Positions 1-8,474 of a DNA stretch of 27,373 nt are shown piece after piece. A program made the translations under genes and the position numbers. The DNA comes from an uncultured Polycyclovorans sp. (GTDB lineage Bacteria; Pseudomonadota; Gammaproteobacteria; Nevskiales; Nevskiaceae), in NCBI GenBank assembly GCA_936928855.1, contig CAKZHZ010000057.1:1-27373 (forward strand), given 5' to 3'. The stretch's first letter is position 1. Each line of letters opens with the position of its first letter. Under the pieces are notes generated by a model. That model saw only the letters and a program-made list of their open reading frames with translations, had not been told where the DNA came from and made no database searches.

Positions 1-10
1 CCTCAGTAAA

Positions 11-16
11 CTCCTT
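11..16 (-). promoter_or_regulatory. Possible ribosome binding site at left edge
   Basis: The minus strand reads AAGGAG here, with ten bases left before the window edge. It would suit a minus-strand gene starting just outside the window, downstream of the TonB receptor. No start codon is visible, so this is only suggestive. Confidence 0.2.
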
Positions 17-110
17 GGATTTCGCGCAGGACGCCTTGCCGGAGACGCCCGGCGAAGCGCTCGCGACGGCGTTCGATATTTTCACAAGCTCTGAGTACAG
101 GACAGAAGCC

Positions 111-139
111 CCGGGGGCGGGCATTGCGCCTGCCCCCGG
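111..139 (-). terminator. Hairpin after the TonB-dependent receptor
   Basis: An 8-bp GC stem (CCGGGGGC / GCCCCCGG) extended by one mismatch and three further pairs starts 10 bases past the receptor stop codon. On the minus strand it is followed by GGCTTCTGTC, which is only weakly T-rich. It may therefore be an imperfect intrinsic terminator or an mRNA 3'-end stabiliser. Confidence 0.45.
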
Positions 140-149
140 AGCCACGCGC

Positions 150-3100
150 TCAGAAGTCCTTGGAGATGCGCAGCCCCCACAGGCGCGGATCCAGCGTGAA
201 CACGTTGGTGGTGAGCTGGGTGTCATCGCTGTTGGTGAAGGCATCGACGATGGGGGTGTCGTCGAACACGTTCTTCACGTACAGCTCCAGCACCAGGCGG
301 TCGCGCGGGCGCACCATGGTGAAGGAGACGTTGAGGTTGTCCCAGGATTTCAGGCGGTCGTACTCGCTGTTGAACACCCGGAAGTAACTCTCGTCCTGCC
401 AGTAGTAGTCGGCGCGCGGCGTCAGTTCCCATTCGCCTTGATGGAAGGTGTACTGGGTGCCCAGGTTCGCGGTCCAGCTCGGGGCGTTGGGCAGCTCATG
501 GCCGCTCAGGTCGGTTTCGATCCCACGTCCGTTGTTGGGGGCGTCGGTGAGGGGGTTGTAGACGAAGCCGTAGAACTGGTTGAACCGGAGAGTCGATTGA
601 ACCTCCGGATTGAAGGTGCCCCAGTTGCGGGAGCCCGAGCAGAGGGCCGAGAGCGCCAGCGTCGTGAGGAAATCACCGTAGGCGGGTGCGCCTGCAATGA
701 CCGTCTCGACATGCTCGGTGGGGGCAATGCAGTTCGAGGGGACCTGCACCCAGGGGCGCACGACGGTCCAGTCCTCATTGCCCGCAGTGCGGTCCATGAC
801 ATCGATCGATCCCTCGCCGCTGGCGATGCGGGTGTTCAGGTACCCGAGGTTGCCGTCGAACTGAAGCTGCGGGGTCGGGCGCACGATGCCTTCGAGCTCC
901 AGGCCCCAGACGGTGGCATCGAAGTTCTCGTTGAGCGAGGTGCGGTCGACGATCTGCGAGACCTGATAGTCCTGATAGTCGTAGTAGAACGCGGTGGCGT
1001 TCAAGGTCGCCCGCCCGTCGGCGAAGGCATTCTTGGCGCCGACCTCGAAGGCGTTGAGGTATTCGGGCTCGAAGGTGCCAACAAGCGGCAGATACTGAAC
1101 GATATCGGTATTGATGGCGGCCCTCGGTGGGTTCGTGCCGCCGCCCTTGTAGCCGCGGGAGTACGAGCCGTAGATCAGGGTCTCATCGGTGAAGGCGAGC
1201 TGCGGGCGCCAATCCACTACCAGACGTCCGGTCAGTGCCTCCCAGTCCTGCTTGACCTTGGGGTCGGCGAAGAAGCCCCGACGCAGGAAGCCCCCCGACG
1301 AGGCACCTGGTGAACCGTCGAGGTTGGCGCCCAGCAGCAGTTGGGTCGGGTAGGGCGTGGAGGATTTCCGGTCGTCCGTGTAGCGCAGCCCCAGGGTCAC
1401 GCGCAGGTCGGGGCGGACATCCCAGTAGCCCTCGCCAAAGACAGCCCAGGAGCGGGTTTCGATGACGTTCTTGGAGCGGAAGTAGTTGTGGCCGTCGCCC
1501 GCCAGGTTGTTGATGGGACTGCGGTCGATGTACACGCACTCGGAGAAGGTGGGGTTGCCACCGTTGTAGTCCTCGTCGCACTCATCCGTGATGACGCTGG
1601 TGTTCTCGAAGGGCGGTGGCTTGGGGCCGGCGCCGACCAGCCACTGGTTGTAGATGTACTCCGCCGCCACACCGAACAGGTTGTTGAAGACGTAGTAGTC
1701 GTCCTGGGTGTCGAAATGCAGATAGTTGGCGCCCAGCAGGAAGTTGAAGTTGCCGTCGAGTTGCGACTGCAGACGGAACTCCTGATACCACTGTTCGTTA
1801 TCGGACTGACTGAGATCGGCCGCCTCCAGCCGGCTCGAGGGTCCGAGTTGTGGATCGGTATAGATGCCGCCCGGTGCGATCGGGCTTCTCCGCTCGAGCA
1901 GACTGGTGTCGAAAAAGATGTCGTTGGAGATGAATCGCGCGTAGTCCTGCGTGGACCAGTAGTCATCCTTGGCATAGGTCGTCTGCGAATGGATCGTCAG
2001 CTGGTCGGTGATGTCGAATTCGAAATTCAGCTGTGCGACATCGTTTTCGGCTCGGAAGTGCGGGTCGTAGGCGGTGGCAATCTCGCGGAGGTCGCGCGAC
2101 TGTACGATTCCTTCGTACGGGTTGGCGCCGAACGGAACGATGGACTGAAACACGTCGTCTCCCGGCAGGGGGCCCAGACTGATGACCACACTGGTCGCGC
2201 GGTACGCGGGGAACGAGGCGGCGTTGGGGGTGCCATAGGCAGCCGGACTGAACAGGGATTCGGGCAGGCAGCCCTGGCTCAGGATGTTCTGCAGCCCGAT
2301 TTCATTGATCGCGGTCGCTCCGATCTGTGTCGGTCCCGGATCCGTCGTGCACAGCTGCTTGCCGGTCCGCGCCCGTTGATCATCTTCATCGAAGTGTTCC
2401 CAGATCAGGTTGGCGCGGAAGCGGTCACTGGGCGTCCAGCTGGCGCTGAGGCGGCTGGACCACAGGTTGCGGTCGTTGACGTTGCGCTCGGTGAAGGTGT
2501 TGTAGTCGAAGCCGTCACGGCGGGTGGCGGCGCCGGCCAGGCGCACGGCGAAGGTGTCGGTCACCGGAACATTGATGTGACCCCGCATGCGGCGGCTGGC
2601 GTAGTTGCCGACCTCGACGCCGAAGTTGCCTTCGATCTCATCGCTGTGGGTGGCGATGTTGGGAATCATGTTGACCACGCCGCCGGTGGCATTGCGGCCG
2701 TACAGGGTGCCCTGCGGGCCGCGCAGCACTTCCACCCGCTGCACATCCAGATACTCCTGTTCGAACAGGCGATTGCGGATCAACGGCGTGTTGTTGAAGC
2801 TGATCGCCACGCCCGGATCGCTGGCCGCGGATATGGCCTTGGTGCCGACACCGCGAATCGAGAAGTTGTACATCGAGAAGTTGTTCTTGGAGAACGTGAC
2901 GTTGGGGATGGCCCGCAGCAGTTCCGAGCCGCCCTCGATCTTGCGGCTGTCGAGATCGCGTGCGCTGAAGGCCGACACGGCGATCGGCACGTCCTGGATC
3001 CGCTGTTCGCGGCGCTGCGCGGTGACAGTGATGTTGTCGATGCTCTGGGCAGCACCCTGGGGCTCGGGTTCTTCGGCCGGCTCCTGATCGGTGTTCTCCT

Positions 3101-3473
3101 CCTCGGGCTCGTTGTCGCCATCGTCGGCGGCGCGGACGCGGTAGGCGCCCGAGGCGCTGCGCTCGGTCGACAGGCCGGTGTCGGCGAGCAGCCGGCGCAG
3201 GGCCTCTTCGGGCGGCATGTCGCCGGACACCGCTTCAGCCATGCGGCCTTCCACCAGGGCGGGCGGTACGGTGATCACGCGGTCGGACTGACGCGCGTAG
3301 TCGAGCAGGGCGTCGCTCAGCGGTTGGGCCTCGATATCGAAACGGCGTTGCGGTTCCTCGGCCTGGGCGGTGCTGGCCGCTGCCCAGACCAGCGCGGAGG
3401 TGGCGCCCAGCGCGGCGGCGCGCAGAGCGCCCTTCGCGGTCAGGGCGGGATGGGTGAACAAGTGGCGCGTCAT
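150..3473 (-). CDS. TonB-dependent receptor with N-terminal STN signalling domain
   Basis: Outer-membrane, TonB/ExbBD-energised receptor of the transducer (FecA-like) type, 1107 aa. The ATG at 3473 is chosen over an in-frame start 38 codons upstream because GAGGGGAAG lies just ahead of it and a clear signal peptide follows (residues 1-38, ending AQA). An STN (secretin/TonB short N-terminal) domain spans about 39-115, then an Asp/Glu/Pro-rich linker to about 145, then the plug beginning near IDNITVTAQRREQR, then a long beta-barrel ending in the usual terminal Phe (RISKDF). An STN domain directly downstream of a fecI-fecR pair implies that ligand binding signals to FecR. The ligand is not identifiable: no siderophore or haem genes are adjacent. 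A xenosiderophore, vitamin or carbohydrate is equally possible. The barrel type resembles the large receptors common in sphingomonads and Caulobacter-like bacteria. Confidence 0.93.
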   Translation of the reverse strand: MTRHLFTHPALTAKGALRAAALGATSALVWAAASTAQAEEPQRRFDIEAQPLSDALLDYARQSDRVITVPPALVEGRMAEAVSGDMPPEEALRRLLADTGLSTERSASGAYRVRAADDGDNEPEEENTDQEPAEEPEPQGAAQSIDNITVTAQRREQRIQDVPIAVSAFSARDLDSRKIEGGSELLRAIPNVTFSKNNFSMYNFSIRGVGTKAISAASDPGVAISFNNTPLIRNRLFEQEYLDVQRVEVLRGPQGTLYGRNATGGVVNMIPNIATHSDEIEGNFGVEVGNYASRRMRGHINVPVTDTFAVRLAGAATRRDGFDYNTFTERNVNDRNLWSSRLSASWTPSDRFRANLIWEHFDEDDQRARTGKQLCTTDPGPTQIGATAINEIGLQNILSQGCLPESLFSPAAYGTPNAASFPAYRATSVVISLGPLPGDDVFQSIVPFGANPYEGIVQSRDLREIATAYDPHFRAENDVAQLNFEFDITDQLTIHSQTTYAKDDYWSTQDYARFISNDIFFDTSLLERRSPIAPGGIYTDPQLGPSSRLEAADLSQSDNEQWYQEFRLQSQLDGNFNFLLGANYLHFDTQDDYYVFNNLFGVAAEYIYNQWLVGAGPKPPPFENTSVITDECDEDYNGGNPTFSECVYIDRSPINNLAGDGHNYFRSKNVIETRSWAVFGEGYWDVRPDLRVTLGLRYTDDRKSSTPYPTQLLLGANLDGSPGASSGGFLRRGFFADPKVKQDWEALTGRLVVDWRPQLAFTDETLIYGSYSRGYKGGGTNPPRAAINTDIVQYLPLVGTFEPEYLNAFEVGAKNAFADGRATLNATAFYYDYQDYQVSQIVDRTSLNENFDATVWGLELEGIVRPTPQLQFDGNLGYLNTRIASGEGSIDVMDRTAGNEDWTVVRPWVQVPSNCIAPTEHVETVIAGAPAYGDFLTTLALSALCSGSRNWGTFNPEVQSTLRFNQFYGFVYNPLTDAPNNGRGIETDLSGHELPNAPSWTANLGTQYTFHQGEWELTPRADYYWQDESYFRVFNSEYDRLKSWDNLNVSFTMVRPRDRLVLELYVKNVFDDTPIVDAFTNSDDTQLTTNVFTLDPRLWGLRISKDF

Positions 3474-3516
3474 GGCGTCTTCCCCTCGGTATTTGGTTTG
3501 TCGACGTGGCTCCCCC

Positions 3517-3547
3517 GGAAGGGACCGTGTCGGACCGGTTCCCCTCC
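3517..3547 (-). other. Strong hairpin in the receptor 5' leader
   Basis: On the minus strand GGAGGGGAACCG pairs with CGGTCCCTTCC (11 bp including one G-U pair, one bulged A) around an 8-base loop. It lies 44-74 bases upstream of the receptor ATG in the 179-bp fecR-receptor gap. No T tract follows, so it is not a standard terminator. It may be a leader structure affecting receptor mRNA stability or translation. Confidence 0.4.
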
Positions 3548-3652
3548 CAGGTGAAAGGAAGACGTCGATCCGCCCGATAGCGGACATTCGGTTGGTTGGG
3601 GGGCGGCCGGGGATGCGGGGGTCGCTTGCGCCCGGCGAGGGGAAAAGGCCGC

Positions 3653-4678
3653 TTACCCCGACGGTGATCGCGCCGGTGCCAGCAGCACATCCTCACCCTG
3701 GCGGCTGACCGAGATCGGCAGCGCGCCTTCCAGGGAGTCGAGCATGGACAGCACCTGATCCGCCCGGAACGAGGTGGTGACCCGCAGGGTCTCCAGCGTG
3801 CTGCCCTGCAGCAGGATGCGACCCGGGTAGTAGCGTCGGGCATCGGCGATGACGTCGATCAGGCGCGCATTGTTGTAGTCGAGCCGGCCATCCCGCCAGG
3901 CGCCGACGTGGGTGGGCGCAGGAGCCAGCACCGGTTCGGTTGCGGCGGGGGCGACGCGAACGCCTTTCGGGCGTCGGGTGGTGAGCTGCTCACCGGCGGT
4001 CAGCCGGTTGCCGGTGGTGGACGGGTCGGCGACATCGACGCGGCCTTCTTCCACCGCCACCTCGACCACGTCCGGGCCCAGCCGGACGTTGAAGCGGGTG
4101 CCGACCACACGGACTTCCGTGGCTTCGGCCTCGACGAAAAACGGCCGCAAGGGGTCAGGCTGCACGGTGAAGAAGGCCTCCCCCTCATGCAGCACCACAC
4201 GGCGCTCCGTGTCGGTGAAGCGCACGTCGGCGCGGGAGCGTGCGCCCAGTGTCAGGCGGGAGCCGTCGATCAGTGCGATCTCGCGAATCTCGGCCACTTG
4301 CGTGGCGTACTGCTGCTGCAGCGCGCCCTCGGGCGTGGCCGGGCGGAACTGGGAGAACAGCAGGAGGGCCAGCAGCAGGCTGGCCGCCAGCGCGCTGGCC
4401 GCGGGCATCCACCGGCGCCGACGCGGGCTTGCCGGCTGCGGGGGGGCTGCCGTTCCATGCAACGCCTGATGGGCCTGGGGCAGGGCGCTGAGGCCCGCCA
4501 TGCCATGCCAGGCCCGCTCGGCCTTGGCGTAGAGCGCATGTCGCCCCGGCTCGACCGCCAGCCAGGTTTCGAAGGCCGCGCGCTCCTGCGGCCCGACCGG
4601 GCCGGCCTGGAATTGCAGGACCCAGTCCATCGCCTCTTCGGTGAGGCGCTCCTGATCTTCAAGGCTGCGTGCGTTCAT
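3653..4678 (-). CDS. fecR: FecR-type anti-sigma factor / sigma regulator
   Basis: Inner-membrane sigma regulator, 341 aa, normal length for the family. Residues about 10-60 form the cytoplasmic DUF4880-type helical region that holds the sigma factor (WVLQFQAG, FETWLA). A single membrane segment lies near 90-110 (ASALAASLLLALLLF). The periplasmic FecR domain follows (about 120-225, including LIDGSRLTLGARS and VVGTRFNVR). A C-terminal STN-like module (about 255-335, with NARLIDVIADARRYY) would receive the receptor's signalling domain. The gene overlaps the upstream sigma gene by 20 bp, so the two are translationally coupled. The receptor gene follows after 179 bp. This gene order is the standard cell-surface-signalling arrangement. 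Confidence 0.93.
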   Translation of the reverse strand: MNARSLEDQERLTEEAMDWVLQFQAGPVGPQERAAFETWLAVEPGRHALYAKAERAWHGMAGLSALPQAHQALHGTAAPPQPASPRRRRWMPAASALAASLLLALLLFSQFRPATPEGALQQQYATQVAEIREIALIDGSRLTLGARSRADVRFTDTERRVVLHEGEAFFTVQPDPLRPFFVEAEATEVRVVGTRFNVRLGPDVVEVAVEEGRVDVADPSTTGNRLTAGEQLTTRRPKGVRVAPAATEPVLAPAPTHVGAWRDGRLDYNNARLIDVIADARRYYPGRILLQGSTLETLRVTTSFRADQVLSMLDSLEGALPISVSRQGEDVLLAPARSPSG

Positions 4679-5240
4679 CCGACTGTTCCGCTTGCTGCAT
4701 CGCCATCAGGCATTTTGCGGCTGCCCGCGCGACTTTCCGCTGGATGGCATCGACACTGGCACCCTCGCGCTCGGCGATCGCCTTGATGCTGAGGCCCTCG
4801 ACGCGGCTGAGCAGGAACACACGCCGCTGCGACTCCGGCATTTGCGCCACCGCCGCCAGGGCGACCGTGAGCGCCTCCCGGCTCAAGAGCATGTTTTCGC
4901 TGTCGAGAGCCGTTGTCGGCGCGTCGCTTTGAAGGACGGCGAAGTCGCGCCCATAGGCCGCATGCCGCTTCGCCTTGCGGTGATGATCCATCACGGCATT
5001 GCGCGCCGTCGCAAACAGGTAGGCGCGGATGTTCGCGACCGTGTCCCGCCGCTGCTCGGCGAGTTTGGTGAAGGCGGTCTGGGCGATATCCTCGGGCTCC
5101 GGTGGCCCGGCGCCGAAGGCCCGCGTCAGGTAGCCGCACAGTTCGCCCCAATGCGCGCGGTAGGCCTGATCGATCCAGCCCGTATCGGTGTCAATCCCGC
5201 TTGAGCGATGCAAGGTCACTCGCGTCCCTGTCGTCACCCG
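4659..5240 (-). CDS. fecI: ECF sigma-70 family RNA polymerase sigma factor, FecI type
   Basis: Extracytoplasmic-function sigma factor of about 193 aa that should transcribe the downstream receptor. Region 2 is visible in PEDIAQTAFTKLAEQ and IRAYLFATARNAVMDHHRK. Region 4 is visible in MPESQRRVFLLSRVEG and IKAIAEREGASVDAIQRKV, a helix-turn-helix. There is no ATG start. The open frame reaches a TTG at 5249, but GTG at 5240 has GGAG six bases upstream and is preferred. A second GTG seven codons in (AGGGA upstream) is also possible. The Fur-like site overlaps the start region. The upstream cusA stop is 60-70 bp away, so the gene probably has its own promoter but could also receive read-through from the efflux operon. 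Confidence 0.92.
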   Translation of the reverse strand, partial: RVTTGTRVTLHRSSGIDTDTGWIDQAYRAHWGELCGYLTRAFGAGPPEPEDIAQTAFTKLAEQRRDTVANIRAYLFATARNAVMDHHRKAKRHAAYGRDFAVLQSDAPTTALDSENMLLSREALTVALAAVAQMPESQRRVFLLSRVEGLSIKAIAEREGASVDAIQRKVARAAAKCLMAMQQAEQSDERTQP

Positions 5241-5247
5241 CGTCTCC

Positions 5248-5266
5248 AATTCTTATTCTCATCATC
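5248..5266 (-). promoter_or_regulatory. Candidate Fur box
   Basis: The minus-strand 19-mer GATGATGAGAATAAGAATT agrees with the classical Fur consensus (GATAATGATAATCATTATC) at 13 of 19 positions. It lies immediately downstream of the candidate fecI -10, covering the probable transcription start. This is where Fe-Fur repression is expected for a fecI-type gene. Confidence 0.5.
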
Positions 5267-5295
5267 AGGGTAAGCGGGGGCACTATGACTGACAA
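5267..5295 (-). promoter_or_regulatory. Candidate sigma-70 promoter for the fecI-fecR pair
   Basis: On the minus strand TTGTCA (5290-5295, 5/6 to consensus) is separated by 17 bp from TACCCT (5267-5272, 3/6). It fits in the short gap between cusA and fecI, directly against the Fur-like site. The -10 is weak, so confidence is moderate. Confidence 0.4.
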
Positions 5296-5309
5296 GTTTG
5301 CGGCCGACG

Positions 5310-8300
5310 TCAGCGCTCACCGAAGGCAGGCGTGGCGTTGCGGGGGTTGCTGCCGATCCGCCGTCGCTGCCACAGCAACCATGCCGCCGGCATCACCAGC
5401 ATCGACAGCAGGGGCGCGCTGATCATGCCGCCGAGCATCGGGGCGGCAATGCGTTGCATCACCTCGCCACCGGCACCGCTGCCGATGAACAGGGGGATCA
5501 GGCCGGCGATGATGGTGACCACCGTCATCGCCTTCGGGCGCAGCCGCAGGACCGCGCCTTCCATCAAGGCTGCCCGCAGGTCGTCTTCCGTGTTGAGGCG
5601 GCCTTGCTGGCGTCGCTGGTGAACGGCGGCTTCGAGATAGAGCAGCATCACCACCCCGAATTCTGCCGCGACGCCTGCCAACGCAATGAAGCCGACGGCG
5701 GAGGCCACCGACAGGTGGTGGCCGAGCCCGAACAACAGCCAGATGCCGCCAATCAGCGCGAACGGCAGGCTGGCCATGATCAGCACCGCCGGGGCCAGCC
5801 GGCGGAAGCTCAGATAGAGCAGCACGAAGATGATGGCGAGGGTGAAGGGCACCACCTGCCACAGGCGGTCGCGGGCCCGCTCCAGCGATTCGAACTGGCC
5901 GGACCAGCGTAGTGAGTAGCCGCTGGGCAGCGCCACCTGCTCGGCCACCCGTTGCCGGGCTTCCGCCACATAGCCGCCGAGGTCGCGGTCGCGGATATCG
6001 ACATAGATCCAGCCATTGGGACGACCGCCCTCCGACTTGATCATCGGCGGGCCGTCGACCACCGCCACGGTGGCGACGCTGCCGAGCGTCAGCGTCTGCC
6101 CGGCGGCAGTGACGAAGGGCAGGTCACGCAGCGCCTGCAGCGAGTCGCGATATTCGCGGGGGTAGCGGATGTTGATGGGGAAGCGGTTGAGGCCCTCTAC
6201 TGTTTCGCCGAGGCTGCGGCCGCCGATGGCGACGCTGACGACACGCTGGACATCGGCAATGCTGAGGCCATAGCGCGCCGCCGCCAGGCGGTCCGGAGTG
6301 ATGTCGATATAGCGGCCGCCGGTGACCCGCTCGGCGAAGACCGAGGCGGTGCCGGCGATCGGTTCCAGCGCCGCGACCACGGCATCCCCGATCTCGGCAA
6401 TCACCGCGAGGTCCGGCCCGGCGATCTTGACCCCGACGGGTGACTTGATGCCGGTGGCCAGCATGTCGATGCGGTTGCGGATCGGCTGTACCCAGACATT
6501 GCCAAGCCCGGGAATGTTCAGCGCCGCGTCCATCTCTGCCACCAGCGCCTCGCGGGTCATGCCCGGTCGCCACTGATCCCGCGGCTTGAGCTGGATGGTG
6601 GTCTCGATCATCTCCAGCGGCGCCGGGTCGGTGGCGGTTTCGGCGCGGCCGATCTTGCCGAACACCCGCGCCACTTCGGGAAAGGTTTTCAGCATGCGGT
6701 CGGTCTGTTGCAGCAGCTGCGCCGCCTTGCCGGCGGACAGGCCGGGCAGGGCGGTCGGCATGTACAGCAGGTCGCCCTCATCCAGCGGCGGCATGAACTC
6801 GCTGCCCAGTTGTTGCAGCGGCCACAGTGACGCCACCGTGGCCACCAGCGCCACCGCCAGCGTCAGCTTCGGGTGGCGTAGTGCGGCAGCCAGCGCCGGG
6901 CGGTACAGCGCCATCAGGCCGCGATTCAGCGGGTTGGCATTTTCGGGTGCGATACGGCCGCGGATGAACACCGCCATCAGCATCGGCACCAGCGTCACCG
7001 ACAAGGCAGCCGCCGCCGCCATCGCCCAAGTCTTGGTGAAGGCGAGCGGTGCGAACAGACGTCCCTCCTGCGCTTCCAGTGCGAACACCGGAATGAATGA
7101 GAGGGTGATGATCAGCAGCGAAAAGAACAGCGCCGGGCCGACTTCGGTGGCGGCATCGGCGATGACCCGCAGGCGGGTGGTGCCGGCGGCCGGCGCACCG
7201 TGTTCGGCATCGTGGGTCTCCAGCCGCTTGTGGGCGTTTTCGATCATCACCACCGCTGCATCGACCATGGCGCCGATGGCGATGGCGATACCGCCGAGCG
7301 ACATGATGTTGGCGTTGAGGCCCTGGACGCGCATCACCAGAAACGCCACCAGCAGCGCCACCGGTAGCGTGATGACCGCCACCAGGGCCGATCGCAGGTG
7401 CCACAGGAACAGGGCACAGACCACCACCACCACCGCAAACTCTTCCAGCAACTTGTTGCCCAGATGGCGCACGGCGCGGTCGATGAGCGTGGCGCGATTG
7501 TAGGTTTCGACCACCTCGACGCCTTCCGGCAGGCCGGCTTTGAGCTGCTGCAGGCGGGCTTTCACCACATCGATGGTACGGCGCGCGTTGGCCCCCGACC
7601 GCATGACGACGATGCCGCCGACCACTTCACCCTCGCCGTCGAGTTCGGCGATCCCCCGTCGCAGCGCCGGGCCGCGGCGCACTTCGGCAACATCGCCCAG
7701 CAGCAGCGGCGTGCCGCGTGGCCCCAGTTGCAGCGGAATGGCGCGGAAGTCCGCCAGTGATCCGAGATAGCCGCGGGCCCGCACCCGGTACTCGGCCTCG
7801 GCCAGCTCCAGACTGGCGCCGCCGGTCTCGCCATTGGCGTCCTCCACGGCCGCGATCAGCTGCGCCAGTGTCAGGCCATGCTGTTGCAGCTTCTGCGGGT
7901 CGGGCACGATCTGATACTGCGGCGTGAAGCCGCCGACCGTGGCCACTTCGGCCACATCCGGTAGTGCCGTCAGCTCGTATTTGAGAAAGCGGTCCTGCAG
8001 GGTCTTGAGCTGGCTCAGGTCCTGGCTGCCGCTGCGGTCAACCAGGGCGTACTCGTAGATCCAGCCGACGCCGGTGGCATCCGGCCCCAGCGTCGGGCGG
8101 GCGTCGTCGGGCAGCTGTGCCTGCACCTGCGACAGCACTTCCAGCACCCGCGAGCGTGCCCAGTAGAGGTCGACATCGTCATCGAACAGGACGTGGATGA
8201 AGGATTCACCAAACATCGAATAGCCGCGAACGGTTTTCGCATGCGGCACCGACAGCAACCGACTGGCGAGCGGGTAGGTCACCTGGTCTTCCACCACCTG

Positions 8301-8474
8301 CGGCGCCTGCCCGGGGTAGGGCGTCTGTACGATCACCTGGGTGTCGGACAGGTCCGGCAGTGCATCCAGCGGCGTCTGCCAGACGGCCATCAGGCCGGCG
8401 GCGCTCAGCATCAAGGTGGCGAGGGTGACCAGAAACCGGTTGTGCAGCGACCAGCGGATCACGGCGCTGATCAT
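5310..8474 (-). CDS. cusA: CusA-type heavy-metal RND efflux pump, Cu(I)/Ag(I) subgroup
   Basis: Proton-driven inner-membrane RND pump, 1054 aa, full length. It belongs to the HME4 (copper/silver) subgroup by three visible signs. The N-terminus reads DALPDLSDTQVIVQTPYPGQ. TM4 carries GAMVDAAVVMIEN, with D405 and E412 at the E. coli CusA positions. The periplasmic Met triad is complete: M572 (LLYMP), M622 (PLEMIE) and M671 (RIDMLATG), each one residue offset from E. coli M573/M623/M672. The start overlaps the cusB stop by 4 bp. The gene is last in the long efflux operon. Expected to take Cu(I)/Ag(I) from the periplasm or cytoplasm and pass it through CusC. Substrate is inferred from motifs. Confidence 0.95.
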   Translation of the reverse strand: MISAVIRWSLHNRFLVTLATLMLSAAGLMAVWQTPLDALPDLSDTQVIVQTPYPGQAPQVVEDQVTYPLASRLLSVPHAKTVRGYSMFGESFIHVLFDDDVDLYWARSRVLEVLSQVQAQLPDDARPTLGPDATGVGWIYEYALVDRSGSQDLSQLKTLQDRFLKYELTALPDVAEVATVGGFTPQYQIVPDPQKLQQHGLTLAQLIAAVEDANGETGGASLELAEAEYRVRARGYLGSLADFRAIPLQLGPRGTPLLLGDVAEVRRGPALRRGIAELDGEGEVVGGIVVMRSGANARRTIDVVKARLQQLKAGLPEGVEVVETYNRATLIDRAVRHLGNKLLEEFAVVVVVCALFLWHLRSALVAVITLPVALLVAFLVMRVQGLNANIMSLGGIAIAIGAMVDAAVVMIENAHKRLETHDAEHGAPAAGTTRLRVIADAATEVGPALFFSLLIITLSFIPVFALEAQEGRLFAPLAFTKTWAMAAAAALSVTLVPMLMAVFIRGRIAPENANPLNRGLMALYRPALAAALRHPKLTLAVALVATVASLWPLQQLGSEFMPPLDEGDLLYMPTALPGLSAGKAAQLLQQTDRMLKTFPEVARVFGKIGRAETATDPAPLEMIETTIQLKPRDQWRPGMTREALVAEMDAALNIPGLGNVWVQPIRNRIDMLATGIKSPVGVKIAGPDLAVIAEIGDAVVAALEPIAGTASVFAERVTGGRYIDITPDRLAAARYGLSIADVQRVVSVAIGGRSLGETVEGLNRFPINIRYPREYRDSLQALRDLPFVTAAGQTLTLGSVATVAVVDGPPMIKSEGGRPNGWIYVDIRDRDLGGYVAEARQRVAEQVALPSGYSLRWSGQFESLERARDRLWQVVPFTLAIIFVLLYLSFRRLAPAVLIMASLPFALIGGIWLLFGLGHHLSVASAVGFIALAGVAAEFGVVMLLYLEAAVHQRRQQGRLNTEDDLRAALMEGAVLRLRPKAMTVVTIIAGLIPLFIGSGAGGEVMQRIAAPMLGGMISAPLLSMLVMPAAWLLWQRRRIGSNPRNATPAFGER

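Noticed and set aside
1341..3554. 737-codon open frame on the plus strand
   Set aside because: Antisense to the TonB receptor, low-complexity Val/Gly/Ala/Arg composition, no domain; a by-product of GC-rich codon use. The same applies to the long plus-strand frames at 11632-13914, 8501-9877 and 15-1313.
3474..3587. Upstream in-frame start for the TonB receptor
   Set aside because: The extra 38 residues are Arg/Gly/Pro-rich and would bury the signal peptide; the start at 3473 has a good ribosome site.
3549..3652. FecI-dependent promoter ahead of the receptor
   Set aside because: Expected by analogy, but I could not identify a convincing -35/-10 pair for this sigma type.
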